From the NCBI GenBank assembly GCA_022813625.1, contig JAKLMB010000023.1:638947-702946 (forward strand): a stretch of 64,000 nt of DNA. The letters are read 5' to 3'. Shown piece by piece: positions 32,998 through 44,451 of the stretch. Each line of letters opens with the position of its first letter. The stretch's first letter is position 1. This stretch comes from Aaosphaeria pasadenensis (lineage: Eukaryota; Ascomycota; Dothideomycetes; Pleosporales). The notes below the pieces were generated by a model. The model saw only the letters and a list, made by a program, of their open reading frames with translations. It searched no databases and was not told the DNA's origin. The position numbers and the translations under genes are program-made.

Positions 32998-34590
32998 TTA
33001 CTGTCCGCCGACTTCCCGTTTAGGTGATGTTGGCACAGACCCCCGGTCATGGCTAGCCAACTGCTGGCGCGGCCCAGGTTGATGCGTTTCAGTTTGAATC
33101 GGCATGCTCGATGTTGTATGCGCTCGTTGTCGATATTCACGTGCTTCGTTCTGCTCGTGTGATGGTGGTGGAGGGGGATATTGATGTTGCTGGCTTTCGT
33201 GTCCACGCATGGCCTGATAACGGTGTTCTGGTCCATCGGTCTGTTGTGCGCTCGACTCGCTATGTCCATGACTTGAGATCGTTCCTCGTCGACTCAAAGA
33301 TCCGCTATCTGCCCCTCTCGTAGATGCGTCGGAACGGGCTCTGGCGTGCCCTCCCCGACCTCCTGGCGTTGACGTGGAAGACGTCGATATGTGTGAGAAA
33401 GATGGTGATGTGTAGGGCTGAGGTGCCGACGTTGGCGGCGGTGGTGGTGGGTGGCCACTCTGGTTTTTCCGCTTCTTTGGGGAGCTGGTATATTCTAGGT
33501 CAGACGCATGAGAGAGCGCACGTTGACGGGTGGTGGACGAAGGCGAGGCTTTGTATTTACCTGATGGTGTCGGAGGTGGATTCCCACTGGAGCTCTTTTC
33601 TCCTTGTGAAGATGGCGGGACCCAGTGGTGGAAATATATCGACGGCGATGCCTGTTCCTGTTGCGTGGATTGGCTCTGGACTTGTTGTACATTCGAAGTA
33701 GCAACTGGAGGCTGCTGAATGTGCATTTCGTTCGTTGTCAGTCTAGGGAGCTGGGTTTGCGGGGGAGCTCGAGGAGCAGATGTAGGAGCACCAACATGGC
33801 CTGTAGTTTGTGCGGCTCTTGCCCTTGGAGACAATGTGCCACTGCTAGCGTAGGAATTGGTAGAAAATGCAGCATGTTGCGGTTGAGGTGGTAAAGGCTG
33901 GCCAGGAAGCACTGAGGTGGGTGGTAAAACGGCCTGCGGTGTTGGAGGTACTGCTCCATACGCACCAGACTGGACCTGGCCGATTAGTCTCTGGTCACGA
34001 CGGGTGTCTGGTGATTGTTGGAGCTGCTGAGAAGGTTGCTGTTGCTGCTGTTGCTGCTGCTGTTGCTGCAACTGAGCTGTGTATTGCTGGAGCCACTCCG
34101 CACTTAAGCTCGCCAGCGTTCCCCCACCCAGACCAGCAAATATCATGGGCACAAGCTGTGGCGGGATGCCACCTTGCATTGACTCTCGTAGCATCGACTG
34201 TTCGATTTTCCTTTGCTCAAGGCGCAGGCTCTCCTGGCGAGTCTTCTCTTCCTCTTGCTTCCTCTTGTCTTCTTCAGCTTTGGCTGCTAGCCAATTCCTC
34301 ATGCCATCTTCGCCACTTTGATACTGCGAAGGTGCCGGGGGTAACGAGCCTAGAGAAGATGAAATTGGAGGTGGTCCACGCCCAGGATCTGGCAGCGTCA
34401 TCGCCGAGGGCGGAGGGAGTCCCCGGTGTGGCGTGCCCATACTGGAAGAGGCACTGTCCGGCAGTGAGGAAAGAAGTCCACCGTGAAGCTTTGGTGAGAA
34501 TCGTGCGGACGAAGAAGAGTATGGTGGAGAGTAATCATGAGTCTTGTAATCGAAATCTGACTTGGTTGGTTTAGAAAGTGTGAGCAACAT
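32998..34590 (-). CDS. PolyQ, proline-rich protein with coiled coil; function unknown
   Basis: The frame encodes 530 aa. The Ser/Pro-rich N-terminus (DPGRGPPPISSSLGSLPPAP) leads into a charged helix (GMRNWLAAKAEEDKRKQEEE, then RQESLRLEQRKIEQSMLRES) and a short hydrophobic element (GGIPPQLVPMIFAGLGGGTL). A Gln run from CAG/CAA codons follows. The rest is low complexity with a likely nuclear signal (SPKKRKN). The helix plus IPPQLVPMIFAG looks conserved and may be an interaction module, so a nuclear regulator is a reasonable guess, no more. A 66-bp segment with GTAAAT...CTGACCTAG ends (inside PPTPSG to EYTSSPKK) is a multiple of three and may be an optional intron. It sits beside a 7.2-kb gene-free upstream region. 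Confidence 0.75.
   Translation of the reverse strand: MLLTLSKPTKSDFDYKTHDYSPPYSSSSARFSPKLHGGLLSSLPDSASSSMGTPHRGLPPPSAMTLPDPGRGPPPISSSLGSLPPAPSQYQSGEDGMRNWLAAKAEEDKRKQEEEKTRQESLRLEQRKIEQSMLRESMQGGIPPQLVPMIFAGLGGGTLASLSAEWLQQYTAQLQQQQQQQQQQQPSQQLQQSPDTRRDQRLIGQVQSGAYGAVPPTPQAVLPPTSVLPGQPLPPQPQHAAFSTNSYASSGTLSPRARAAQTTGHVGAPTSAPRAPPQTQLPRLTTNEMHIQQPPVATSNVQQVQSQSTQQEQASPSIYFHHWVPPSSQGEKSSSGNPPPTPSGKYKASPSSTTRQRALSHASDLEYTSSPKKRKNQSGHPPPPPPTSAPQPYTSPSFSHISTSSTSTPGGRGGHARARSDASTRGADSGSLSRRGTISSHGHSESSAQQTDGPEHRYQAMRGHESQQHQYPPPPPSHEQNEAREYRQRAHTTSSMPIQTETHQPGPRQQLASHDRGSVPTSPKREVGGQ
34035..34072. repeat. CTG/TTG trinucleotide repeat (polyglutamine)
   Basis: On the + strand, ctg and ttg triplets alternate. 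On the coding strand they read CAG/CAA and give a run of Gln. Length is likely polymorphic. Confidence 0.9.
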
Positions 34591-37500
34591 GAAGGGTGGT
34601 TGGAACTGAGCGAAAGGTGGGCATGGGAAAGTTCGACATCAGAATGACTGGTCGGGGAGCATCAAGAGCAAAACTTCCGGAAAGAGATGGACCAATATAC
34701 ATACTTATTCTCAAAGAAACTTCCCTGGGAGCAACGTGCACCTGTGGTCCAGAGCACCCAAACGTTGCCTTCAGGACTAGGCTTAATGCTGTCAGGTACC
34801 GTAGGCCCACTTTGATTCGCGGGTAAAAACAAGGCTAGGTAGGGTTGATGGAATGAATGGGATGGTTACTGGCAAAGATGTCTGCACTGAAGATCTCGGC
34901 CAGTAGTTGCTCGCGTGGACCGACCTTGGACGATCAGGACCGGGTTGAAGGGAGATAAAGAGGGTAGGAGTAGGAGAGGCAAAGGTGGAGAAGGTTGTAA
35001 CGAGTGTACAAGAAGGGAAGCAGGCCGGCTACAGTTTGGCCAACCAACGAAGGCAAGGACGAATACGGCTGGGAGCTACCTCCTACGCCTAACAGCCAGA
35101 AGGAGGGTGCAGGCCGCACAGCAAGGTCACTCGGTGTGGCGTATAGCGGCGGGCGGTAGTGGGAATCGAAAAACAAGGATATGCATGAGCAGCAATAAGT
35201 TGCCGTCAGCGGTGAGGGATGAGGAGGGGAGAAGGGTCCGCGGTGGACAGTCTTACAGTCTTACGTGCCTGGTGACGGTGATGGGTGATGGATGGACGAT
35301 TGCTGCCCTCTTCGCCGCTCAACACTGCTCTGGCACGTCTGGTTCTGTTGCACACTAGTCGGCAGCTGTGGCGCTGGCGCCGGCTGCAAGCTACTTTTTT
35401 GACATGCGTCTGGCCAACTTAGAGGGATCCTAGAACTAGACTAACAACAGTGCGTCGGCGGTAGCTGAAAGGTGCTGCTGCTGGTGCTGCTGCAGTAGTT
35501 CCTGTAGCATGGCTTGACAGTGGACTGCTGTGGGAAGCATTACAGATTTGACGACTGCTTTCGATCAAACCAAGGCGACCCACCCAACAATATCGAGTAT
35601 AAAATGGCCTGATAGTAGCGATCAAGAAGTGGGACTATGAGATAATGAGATAGGTCTGCTCGGACTCGCAATCTGGTGGGAAATGAAATTTCCATGCTGC
35701 CCATCGTCACTTGATTCGCGTTCTTCCATCACATTCGAGCATAAAGTCCTCCATGTATGTTTATCTCGTTCTCGTAAAATCGAAAGGACTTGGTTGGTAA
35801 CTTGGTACTGCCCGTGCGGCCGTTATGCTCAATCGGGCATACCATTGCTGTTTCTGACCATAGCCGTACATAATACATAAACCAAGTCAGTCCTCGACTC
35901 CATGGGCAACCGCACAATTTCGGAACATGATGGATTAGTATTGCAGCACGCTGTCCGATTGATGCTTTGCCGCCTCCTGCCCTGCCATGCAGTACCGTTT
36001 CTGTGCAGTTATTCTCGGGATCCTGGTGCCGGTGGCTGGTGGCTCGTGGAATTAAAGGTAAACCAGTGGACATGGGCTGGAAACTTGAACCGCGGCCCAG
36101 GACAGGACCAGGACCAAGAGGCAGGGTCAAAAACGTTCGGGAGGAAGCGAGCGCAATTCTCTGGAAGATTAACGCCCTACCGCACGGACGCAGGCTGCAC
36201 TGCTTTGAGCACATAAATCTTGTTCGAGGCTGCTGGAGGGGGAAATGAAGGGTGACAACTACTGTGTCAGACATCTACTGTGTGATAAACACGAATCCCA
36301 AAGCAGCAGTACGAAATGAAGTTTGCATGTTGGTGGAGCCGCTGTGTATCAACACGAAACTGGCGACAGGAGTACGCAAAAGAGGACACGCTGCCGTACG
36401 TTGGCAGGGCACCCATGAGCAGGACTCAGCTCCGAGAGCGAATGACAGTCCTAAATAGGCAATGCCTACACTGTATGCCATCATGGCCAACGGTGGGCGT
36501 CTAATGAGTTTTCTCTCTCTCTGTTACAAGGCAGGGAAGCACCGCTGTGGCACGCAAACAAGTTAATACTGCCAGCCTCGAGCTGAACCTTACCTACCGA
36601 GTACAAGTACTTGTATGGATCGACAGAGGGAGGCGAGCGCCGGAGCGAATCGACCAGAGCAACGATCGTCAACATGATACTAGGTCGCGGCAGAACGTGA
36701 GATATGCACCAGTAGTTGATGAATTGCTATCCATGAGTGGTCGAGAATGTTAGGATTGTAGCATGTTCTGGAGATGTACGACTGGAGGATCTGGCGACGA
36801 TCGCACCCAGCTTGCGTCTTAGCAGGGTCCCGTGGACGGTGCAATGCTGACTGGCGACTGAATGGTGGACTATGACTATGATGTGTACATACACAGTACA
36901 ATTTGTGTAGACGCACGTCTGGATACGTACAGGATACGTACCTAATCACTGCAGATGATTGTAGGTGGCCCAAGTGAGGGGCCGTTGGAGAGAATCGGGG
37001 TTGCGCAATCACCGGGCGCCTGGCTCCGGTGTGAACGATCGACTGAGCAGTTAAATTTCTCCGTGCAAGCTCTCGCACTTTGCCTATTGCAATGTTGACT
37101 GGGATCAAGGTGAAACGCGTGGCGCCCCAGATCAGGCCATGGGGATCTTCTGAACGAGATGGGAGATGGCGGCCGCTGGGGATCTAGACGCCCAGCCAAT
37201 CACGCACGTCCCCGGGGCTATGATGCGGCCCCCGATGAGAACCTCCACATGAACGAACAACAGCCGCGAACTTGGTCTCCCTCCTTGAAGACAGGACAGG
37301 GCAGGGCCATGACAAAGGTGCATTGGGACATGGACCCTCCAAGAAAATTAACACAATGGGTACTTGCAATGGCAAGCCCGTCGTTAGCTGCCGTAATCAG
37401 TACAATGCCTGGCCGAATGGAGCAATTACGGGCCTTTTTCTTTCTCAGCAAACCTTAAAAATCTTGTAATCTTTAAAACCTGCTTCTCTTCGCTCGAATC

Positions 37501-39399
37501 CCTTCCCCTCCGTGCTTAATCGAGACGGGTTATAGGACTGGGTAGGGCGTATTCGTCCATACGACGGCAGAGTTAAACAAGATTACAAGACAGAACTGGA
37601 TAAGTGCCGTCTAGCCCAGTAGCCTCTTTCGACGCGGGAAGGCTCGCTTCCCAAGTCATCCTTCCAGTGTGGCGTATTGCCTCTTTGGGAGGTGAACGAA
37701 TTGTACGAGCTAAAAACGTGGGTTCCTCCTTTCATGATACATAATCCAGGCGAGATTAACTATTTTGATGACCGAGGTTACCTACGGTTAAGCTCCCAAA
37801 TCTTGAATCATGCTGCCCTGCCGGGCATCAAAACTTGCTTTCATGATGTATCTGTGGTTACTCGGATGATTATGGCTGGAACACGATGCGGTGCCAATGG
37901 CGAAATGTTGTGGTTTTCCTCGCATCGCATCATAGACACGGGAAACCAAGGAATGCGGTCCCACGCGGACGAAGCTGACGAAGCGACCAAGGAAGAGGAG
38001 CACAGGAGGAAGACGCCGTGCCTTCTCTTCGAACGACAAGCGCATGAGGCGTTCCGAGCTACTCTTGCGAGCGTTGGCTATCCATCATCTGGAGCAATAC
38101 GAGTGAGCGAGGCGTGCAGCACTGCAGCAGAAAGATGGAGAATGTGGAAATTGAATGGCCGGTGGAGGTGTAGACGGTATGCAGTCCGGCTCTTCTCGTT
38201 CATCGTTCGGTGACCGGACACGCATTACTACAAAGTTGGGCTGAGTTCGGAGTAGTGCGCCTGCTCGGTCGCTACCGCAATGCAAGTCGTTAGGTATGCT
38301 GAGCTGGACAGCGGAGCCGAAATGGAATGTACACACGGGGTGTCGCTCCGTTTAGCAAAGGGCCCGAACGTGGAAGCCGACGGGAGCTCTACTGGTAGTG
38401 TGCCCTCCAATCTGCCTAGCAACTGTCTACGCTGTGCGTACGACTGAATTCACGCGTCTAATTGCTGCCATAGTGGCCCGTATGCCTCCGCCTTGTCGAT
38501 CCAAACCTAGAAGAGCAATCAATCCATCCCGTTCCGGCTCGAATGAGTGAAGGGTGGGTTGTAAATTTGCTCCTGCAGGGACAACAACGGCGGCCTGTCT
38601 GGTGAACAGAGCTAGGCAACGCAAGAACGCGCGAGTCTACAGACTCTACACAAGTAGCTGGCTCCACATGGGAAGGGGAAACGATTGCGAAGGTGGGGGA
38701 GGCCGCTAGGAACGGTGGAGTACCGTGTAGAGTTTGCTATTCTTGCAAGGCAGTTTGTCTTGTTTGAGCGGTAGTCAGGTAGATCACCTCGCCTCACCAT
38801 GAGAATCAGACCATAGATCGGCGCTGTGTCCATACATTCGTGTATGCTGGCGTCCCGGGTCCGGTACACCAGCCGCTTCCCTTGATCCACAGGCATCGAG
38901 GCATCAGAGGACTTGTGGATAGGCTCAGCCACGAGTTACGATTCTCTCTCTGCAGCGCGAATGCAGTAAAGTGCATGTATCCATTCTCGGTCCGCCCGAA
39001 AGGGAACTATGATGGATGATGATTCGATTGAGGCGAAAACATAATGTTAGATTGATAGTGCGGCGAGGCGAGGTAGTGCCTTACTGCCTGGCTTTGTGCA
39101 TTTTGCTTGCGTTGCACATGCTAATCATTTACGAGACAGGAAATCAAGGGTATCTTTTGGGGGGAAACAGCTAAATGGATTATTGGATGATTTGGATAGA
39201 TAGGATGAATGCAACGAAAGAGTCATCACTGATGATGCGAGGGAAATGAGATGGATGGAGCAGGTGGGAAAGGCGAGAGATGGGGAAACTTCCTTAACGG
39301 CAAGAAATGACGAGATGGCGGGTTCCTTCCCTCATTTTCGCCACCACAAACAAAACCACACTACATACGACACACCCCATTCATCCAATTCACCAGACA

Positions 39400-39435
39400 C
39401 TACCACCACCACTACCATCATCACCATCATCATCA
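39400..39435. repeat. CCA/TCA trinucleotide tract
   Basis: A run of accacc/atcatc triplets in the gene-free region. Simple sequence, no function seen. Confidence 0.7.
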
Positions 39436-40947
39436 ATACTACACAATTTCCACTAACGGTACCTCCACCCGTCTACTTCTTCTCGCCCCCCTTCGCTTGT
39501 TGTTTCCATTGCGCTCAAATAGTCAGTCCTTGCGAGGGCCTTGAACACATTCAGCATCGAGTATTCTTTCCCTCCGATACCTACCATTTGCCTCCTCCGT
39601 TGCCAGATAGGGAACAATCGCCATCAAACAATCCCATGCCCCAGATTACCCAATTCGAGATCCTGATATTTTCCCAATGCGTGGCGTTCTTCTACTTGCC
39701 TCGTAGTCTCACAGAACGTTCTGCACCGAACACACAACATGCAACATCACGCTTTGTACCGACGATATCGACTAATCGATGCAAAGAATCAACACTGGAC
39801 GGTAAGGATGCGAGGATGATGCAACATCATCTCTCACTCTTCCCAATTGAACCGCGGTACGCCACAACCTGGGCAATCTAAGGAGAAAAGCAAAGCAAAG
39901 AACCTGACAGCAGAGCTGAGCATAGATCTTAGACAATAATGAAGCTCCTGAACAATTGCCTAACATTAGCTACTCGTACCCGTATTTCTCTGAACACATG
40001 TCGAGATGAAATTGGGCATAACTTCGAAAGAACAAATTAACTCGCGATATATTTAGCTACAGACGCCCAATCCCGACAACGTCATGGCATTTCGACACAC
40101 ATATATGTAACAATCCCACTCTGACTGGACTGCATTCGGAGCCCACTGAACATCACTTCCTCTTCTGAACCACCGACCGACCGACCGGGGAAAGCCAATG
40201 TCTCAACCGTAAACTCGTACCGTACCGTCCACCCACCCACACCTCTTCCCTCCCCGACCAGGCGTTGGGTGCCCTGCGGTGCGGTGCGAGCGGTTGTCAG
40301 CATGCGCAAACCCAACCAATTGTCCCTCTCCCGGAATCCATCCCATCCCCCAACGCCTTGCCGATCGACATGCAAGCGAACAGGGAGGCTTGCATGTTCT
40401 GCGTTGCGATTCGATTCGCGAGGCTTGGGGTGCTGTCCACTCACGCCGTTGGGTTCCCTTCCCGCGCTTCGTACCGGTAGCTACTCCTACTCCTACGTAG
40501 CTTGGTTTCCAGATGTACGTGTAGGTTGTGACCTTCCGACACTGATCAATTTCGAACAAGTGACGCTGCCTCACATCATGAGCGAGACATTTTTAACTTA
40601 TTTCTTCCCGGATCTACTCAACACATACGGGATACGATAGGGTCTTCATAACCAACATACTCGTGCGAGTTAGATTCCAAAACCAGTGCCCTCATCGGGA
40701 CAATAGGCAAACTTGGTTCTCTTCACTGCTCCAGAGCATCGCTTGAGAACCAGTACAAACTATCGCGACATTATAGATTATCACTACATAAAGTATACTA
40801 TGTTATATAGCCAGTTGTATAGTTCAGCTACTTTTACCATCCCATCCCATCTAGTCCGTCCCCCACCCTGATCTCCCCGCTGCGCAGTCGCATTCGCATG
40901 ACCAAAAACGGAAAAGGACAAAAAAAGGTATCTTTTTTTTGAATGGA

Positions 40948-40962
40948 CTCTCTCTCTCTCTC
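40948..40962. repeat. (CT)n microsatellite
   Basis: A run of CT dinucleotides in the gene-free region, shortly after a T8 tract. Confidence 0.8.
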
Positions 40963-41792
40963 TTGCCCCCGATTAACCATCAACTCCCGAAATCAGAACC
41001 AACAGAAGCAAACCCGTGACGTGTGAAACTCCAGAGAGAAATAACTCCGCTTCGCCTCCAATTCGGCCGTCATAGCGCGCGCAAGAGAGAGAGAAGGATA
41101 GAAAGGTAGGATAGTAGGGTAGGACAGTCCCAATGTTTTCGCGCCGAAAAAGCCTTGCACGAAACGAAGAGGAACAACATTTGCGTTTCGTTACACAAAA
41201 AGGCGCAGAAGCGCAGGGCGAACGAGTAGTAATGATGCTCGAACGACTCCGGATTGTGTCGCAAAAAGGCAGGGCAGGGACAGGGCAGGGCAAAAGACCT
41301 CTAGGGCGGCAAAGAGCAAGCCAAAAATGAAAAAAAAGCAAAGTTAAGAAGCATGCTGTCTAGCTAGCTGTGTCGGGATGGAATTGATCGACAAGGCAGA
41401 ATGGAACAAAAGAAAGGAAAACGTGTCTCGGTGGGAAAAGATGCCCAGAAAAGGGTCGTAAATTGTAACGTGACAGCCACGTTGATGGCACGCGACGACC
41501 GTTCAAGCCACCGATGCGCGGGGATCCACACAGTGGCACATGAAAGGGAACCCCCCCCAACCAGGCCCAGGGATAATGCTTTTTCGGAAGTTCGTTATGG
41601 AGTAGCGGCCCAGTGAAAAAAAAAAGAAACAGATTCCCATCGTGACCCGTTGCAGCATAGACCCGTTGGACTCGATTGGATTTCCGTTGCTCTCGCCTGA
41701 CGCTGCTTATTCGAGTTGAGATGAGGGAGTGGTGGGGGGGGTTAGACCGTGGGAAAGCTGAGGAGAAATGTAGGGCGGACACCTGTCCTACC

Positions 41793-44451
41793 TCAGGCAT
41801 TGGCTCGCTTCTTCCTCATCTTATATTCCGCCTTCGCCACCCTCATCAGAAGGTCTTCATCTTTGATGGGGATCCACGAGGTCAACACCTTCATTGTGTT
41901 CTCGAAATCCGAATCCAGCAGGATCTCCCTCGTTGCATCGATTAGTGCTGCGGATGTTGCATGCAATACATCCAGGTCTCCGCTAAATTGTGAGGTTGAT
42001 GATTTTGAATTGGAGGCGTCGCCCAACAACATAAACACATCCCAAACGCGCAATTGCGCCGGGAAGGGCAGCGAATAGTTGAACAGGGTCAAGTACCACC
42101 GGGTTCCGTAAGCGGTCGAGGTGATGCACAGCTCTTCCTGTAAAGTCGCGAGTTAGCGAAGGACAAGCACGTGGAGGGCGCCAACGCCCACATCTACTCG
42201 GCCCCAAGCCGTCAAGATCTAGGCGCAGTGAGGCGTTCCGATGGAGCAGCGAACTTACCAGCTTCTTTGCAACGTCTCCGCCTCGCAGCCAATTCTTCTC
42301 GAAATCCTCGAGGGCGTCCATCAAGCCTGTGAAGCCAGCCTCATACAGCTTCTCCAGACCTCGAAGCATCCAGAGTCGTACTAACATGACAAACGCCTTG
42401 TCCTCTTCGTAGTAGCAGAGGAGCGTGGCTGCGAGCGCAGCCATGCCCTGCACATATCCCGTGTCGGGCAGGTACAGTGCCATTGCATGAAGGACGCGGA
42501 AGAGCAGACGCTGTCCTCCACGATATCTTCTTCTGAACATAATGTGTCTATTGATCGTTCGAGGAACGTCTACATCAATTTGCATGTCATCGGCAGACCC
42601 TTCTTCCTGCAATTCGTAGAAGCTCTCGATCAACTCTTCATCTGTAGGACTGTGCTTTTCTGCCTTTGCACTCGCAGCAAGGAAGGCATACCATGCTGTC
42701 GACCGCCATCGGTCTGGAATGCCCTTCCACGTGCGTGAAATCAATTTCGGATCTCGAACATCGAATTCAAACATCATGCCTCCACCCTTCGCATCATTGC
42801 ACTGCACAACGTGAGCCATCTTACGCCATTTCTCTTCGCGCTCAATTTCCTTCATCTTCATGGCCTGGGCCGCCTTGCCACCCTCCTCCTGTTCGGCCAG
42901 CTCAGCGAGTCCAGGAGGTAGTTTGAGCATGTCACTAGCCTCGTCCATTAATCGGCGGTCCCTGTTGTGCGGCAGGCGGTTTGTGGCTTGCCTGAGCGGT
43001 CTCTGCGAAGCCGTACGGTTGGTGCGAGTGGTCTGGCCGGAGAAAATGGACGCCTGAGGTCTCGACGATTCTTGTGAACCCCTTCTCCTCGGTGCCGCTG
43101 TGCTAGGTCTCAATGACCGTGCAGAGCGAGCTTTCGATAAGGTACGCCCGAGACCTCGTTTTCTGGGTTCTTCGGAAACAAGTTGCAATACGGTCGAAAC
43201 ACGCTGTATCCGGGGCTCCTCTGGTCCGTCATCTACTCCGTTAGACGATCCCTGAGACGAAACTTTCCTGGGTACAATGAAGCCATATCGGTCAACCTCG
43301 CCTCCTTCAACATTGGTCCAGTCCTCGAGGCCTCCGGCGGTTTCTTTTGCTTCCTTCGCGATTATGCTTGTCCGTTTGTAGCTGCGCAATGAGCTGGCGT
43401 CACCTCGACTCCGGTCTACTGTAAGGGTAGAACCGTTCATATGCGCACCAGACACACTGCTATCCGTAACACTCTGATACCCGCTTGCTTCCTCCTCTTC
43501 TTCCAGATCATTCCACTCTGCAGCGCCTTCATTGCCATGCCGATACATCAGACGTACTTTGCGCGAAAGCATCATCTCATCAGCAGACAGTATTCGGTTA
43601 CTAGCCCTTGCTCGAGAGGACATGCGCGACGGGGTACGAGGAGATAGATGTGTGTTGGATGGGGTAGACGACTGGGTGGCATCGTTCTGTTCCGGCGTCT
43701 GCATTGGTTGTTGTTCCTGCTTCTCGCGGACCTGCAATTGGTCCCCGCCTTCCTCATGCGATTGCTCTCCCTTGTTTTCCTCGGCCTTTTCCTCAATTGC
43801 CTCTCCTTTGTCTTCCGGGAGAGGAGCAGTCGGGCTCGTGGGCTCCCCTTCTTCAACAAGACCAAGCTGTAGGTTCATCTTATTTGCGCGCTTCCCGCCC
43901 AACAGCATGCTCCCCCTTTTTGAGAACGAGACCTGGCTCGGCGACGTGAGATCGTCGAAGCCGCCAGTAGGAATGATAGTATCTATGGCTTCAAAGGTAC
44001 TTTTGTGCTCTGCCCTCTGTTCCTCCTCCCCGAGTGATTGTTCAATGCGAGAGTTTGCCCGAGCGACGGACTCATGCTGGACGACGATGGCAGGGAGACT
44101 CGGGGTCTTGCGAAGGAAAGTCGGTTCCGTGAGTGATGTTGGTGACGATGGCGCATTGTTGGTGACGGTCTGGTCGGTGCTACTAGTTGATGTCAAAGTT
44201 GCCAAGGCCGAGTCCCTTCGGAGGTCATCTTCGGCCACCAGCGACCTCTTGAATGCTGATGCTTTGGGACCTGGTGAGGTCCTTGGACGACGCACGCCGC
44301 TCAGCCATCCGCGCGACGATGTTGGTTTGGATATCGGGGTAGCAGAAGCAGAGGGATCGTTTGAGGTGGTGGGCAGAAGGTAAAGCTCGCCGTTGGACGA
44401 TTCCGCAGCGACAAGGCCGCCATCCTGGATGGAAACAGCCTCATCTCTCAT
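41793..44451 (-). CDS. TBC-domain Rab GTPase-activating protein
   Basis: Exons 44451-42259 and 42137-41793, with a 121-bp intron, give 845 aa. Residues 1-560 are mostly disordered, Ser/Thr/Glu-rich with phosphorylatable patches. The TBC domain starts near 575 (WKGIPDRWRSTAWYAFL). It carries both catalytic fingers: Arg631 in IDVDVPRT and Gln668 in GYVQGMAALAA. The second exon completes the domain (EELCITSTAYGTRWYLTLFN, then PFPAQLRVWDVFMLLGD). Such proteins switch off Rab/Ypt GTPases in membrane traffic. Without splicing the frame would run into an unrelated tail. The exact Rab target and the Gyp/Msb class are not decided. Confidence 0.9.

Larger units (their letters stand above)
34591..41792. 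other. 7.2-kb region without recognisable genes
   Basis: It lies upstream of the polyQ gene and downstream of the TBC gene. The frames present (for example 37677-38213 +, 39246-39881 +, 35729-36274 -) have odd composition, no recognisable domain and no supporting splice structure. Many short low-complexity tracts occur: (CT)n near 40948-40962, (CCA/TCA)n near 39400-39435 and purine runs near 41080-41130. GC content is ordinary, unlike the RIP region, so it is not a decayed element of that kind. It may be a long regulatory region, a long 5' UTR or noncoding RNA of the polyQ gene. Confidence 0.55.

Noticed and set aside
37677..38213. 178-aa frame in the gene-free block
   Set aside because: Composition is irregular, there is no domain or splice support, and a frame of this length is expected about once by chance in a window of this size.
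39246..39881. 211-aa frame rich in Thr/Ile/His/Pro
   Set aside because: It is produced by pyrimidine-rich and CCA/TCA simple repeats, with no recognisable domain.
43532..44383. 283-aa frame on the plus strand
   Set aside because: It is antisense to the disordered N-terminal half of the TBC protein.
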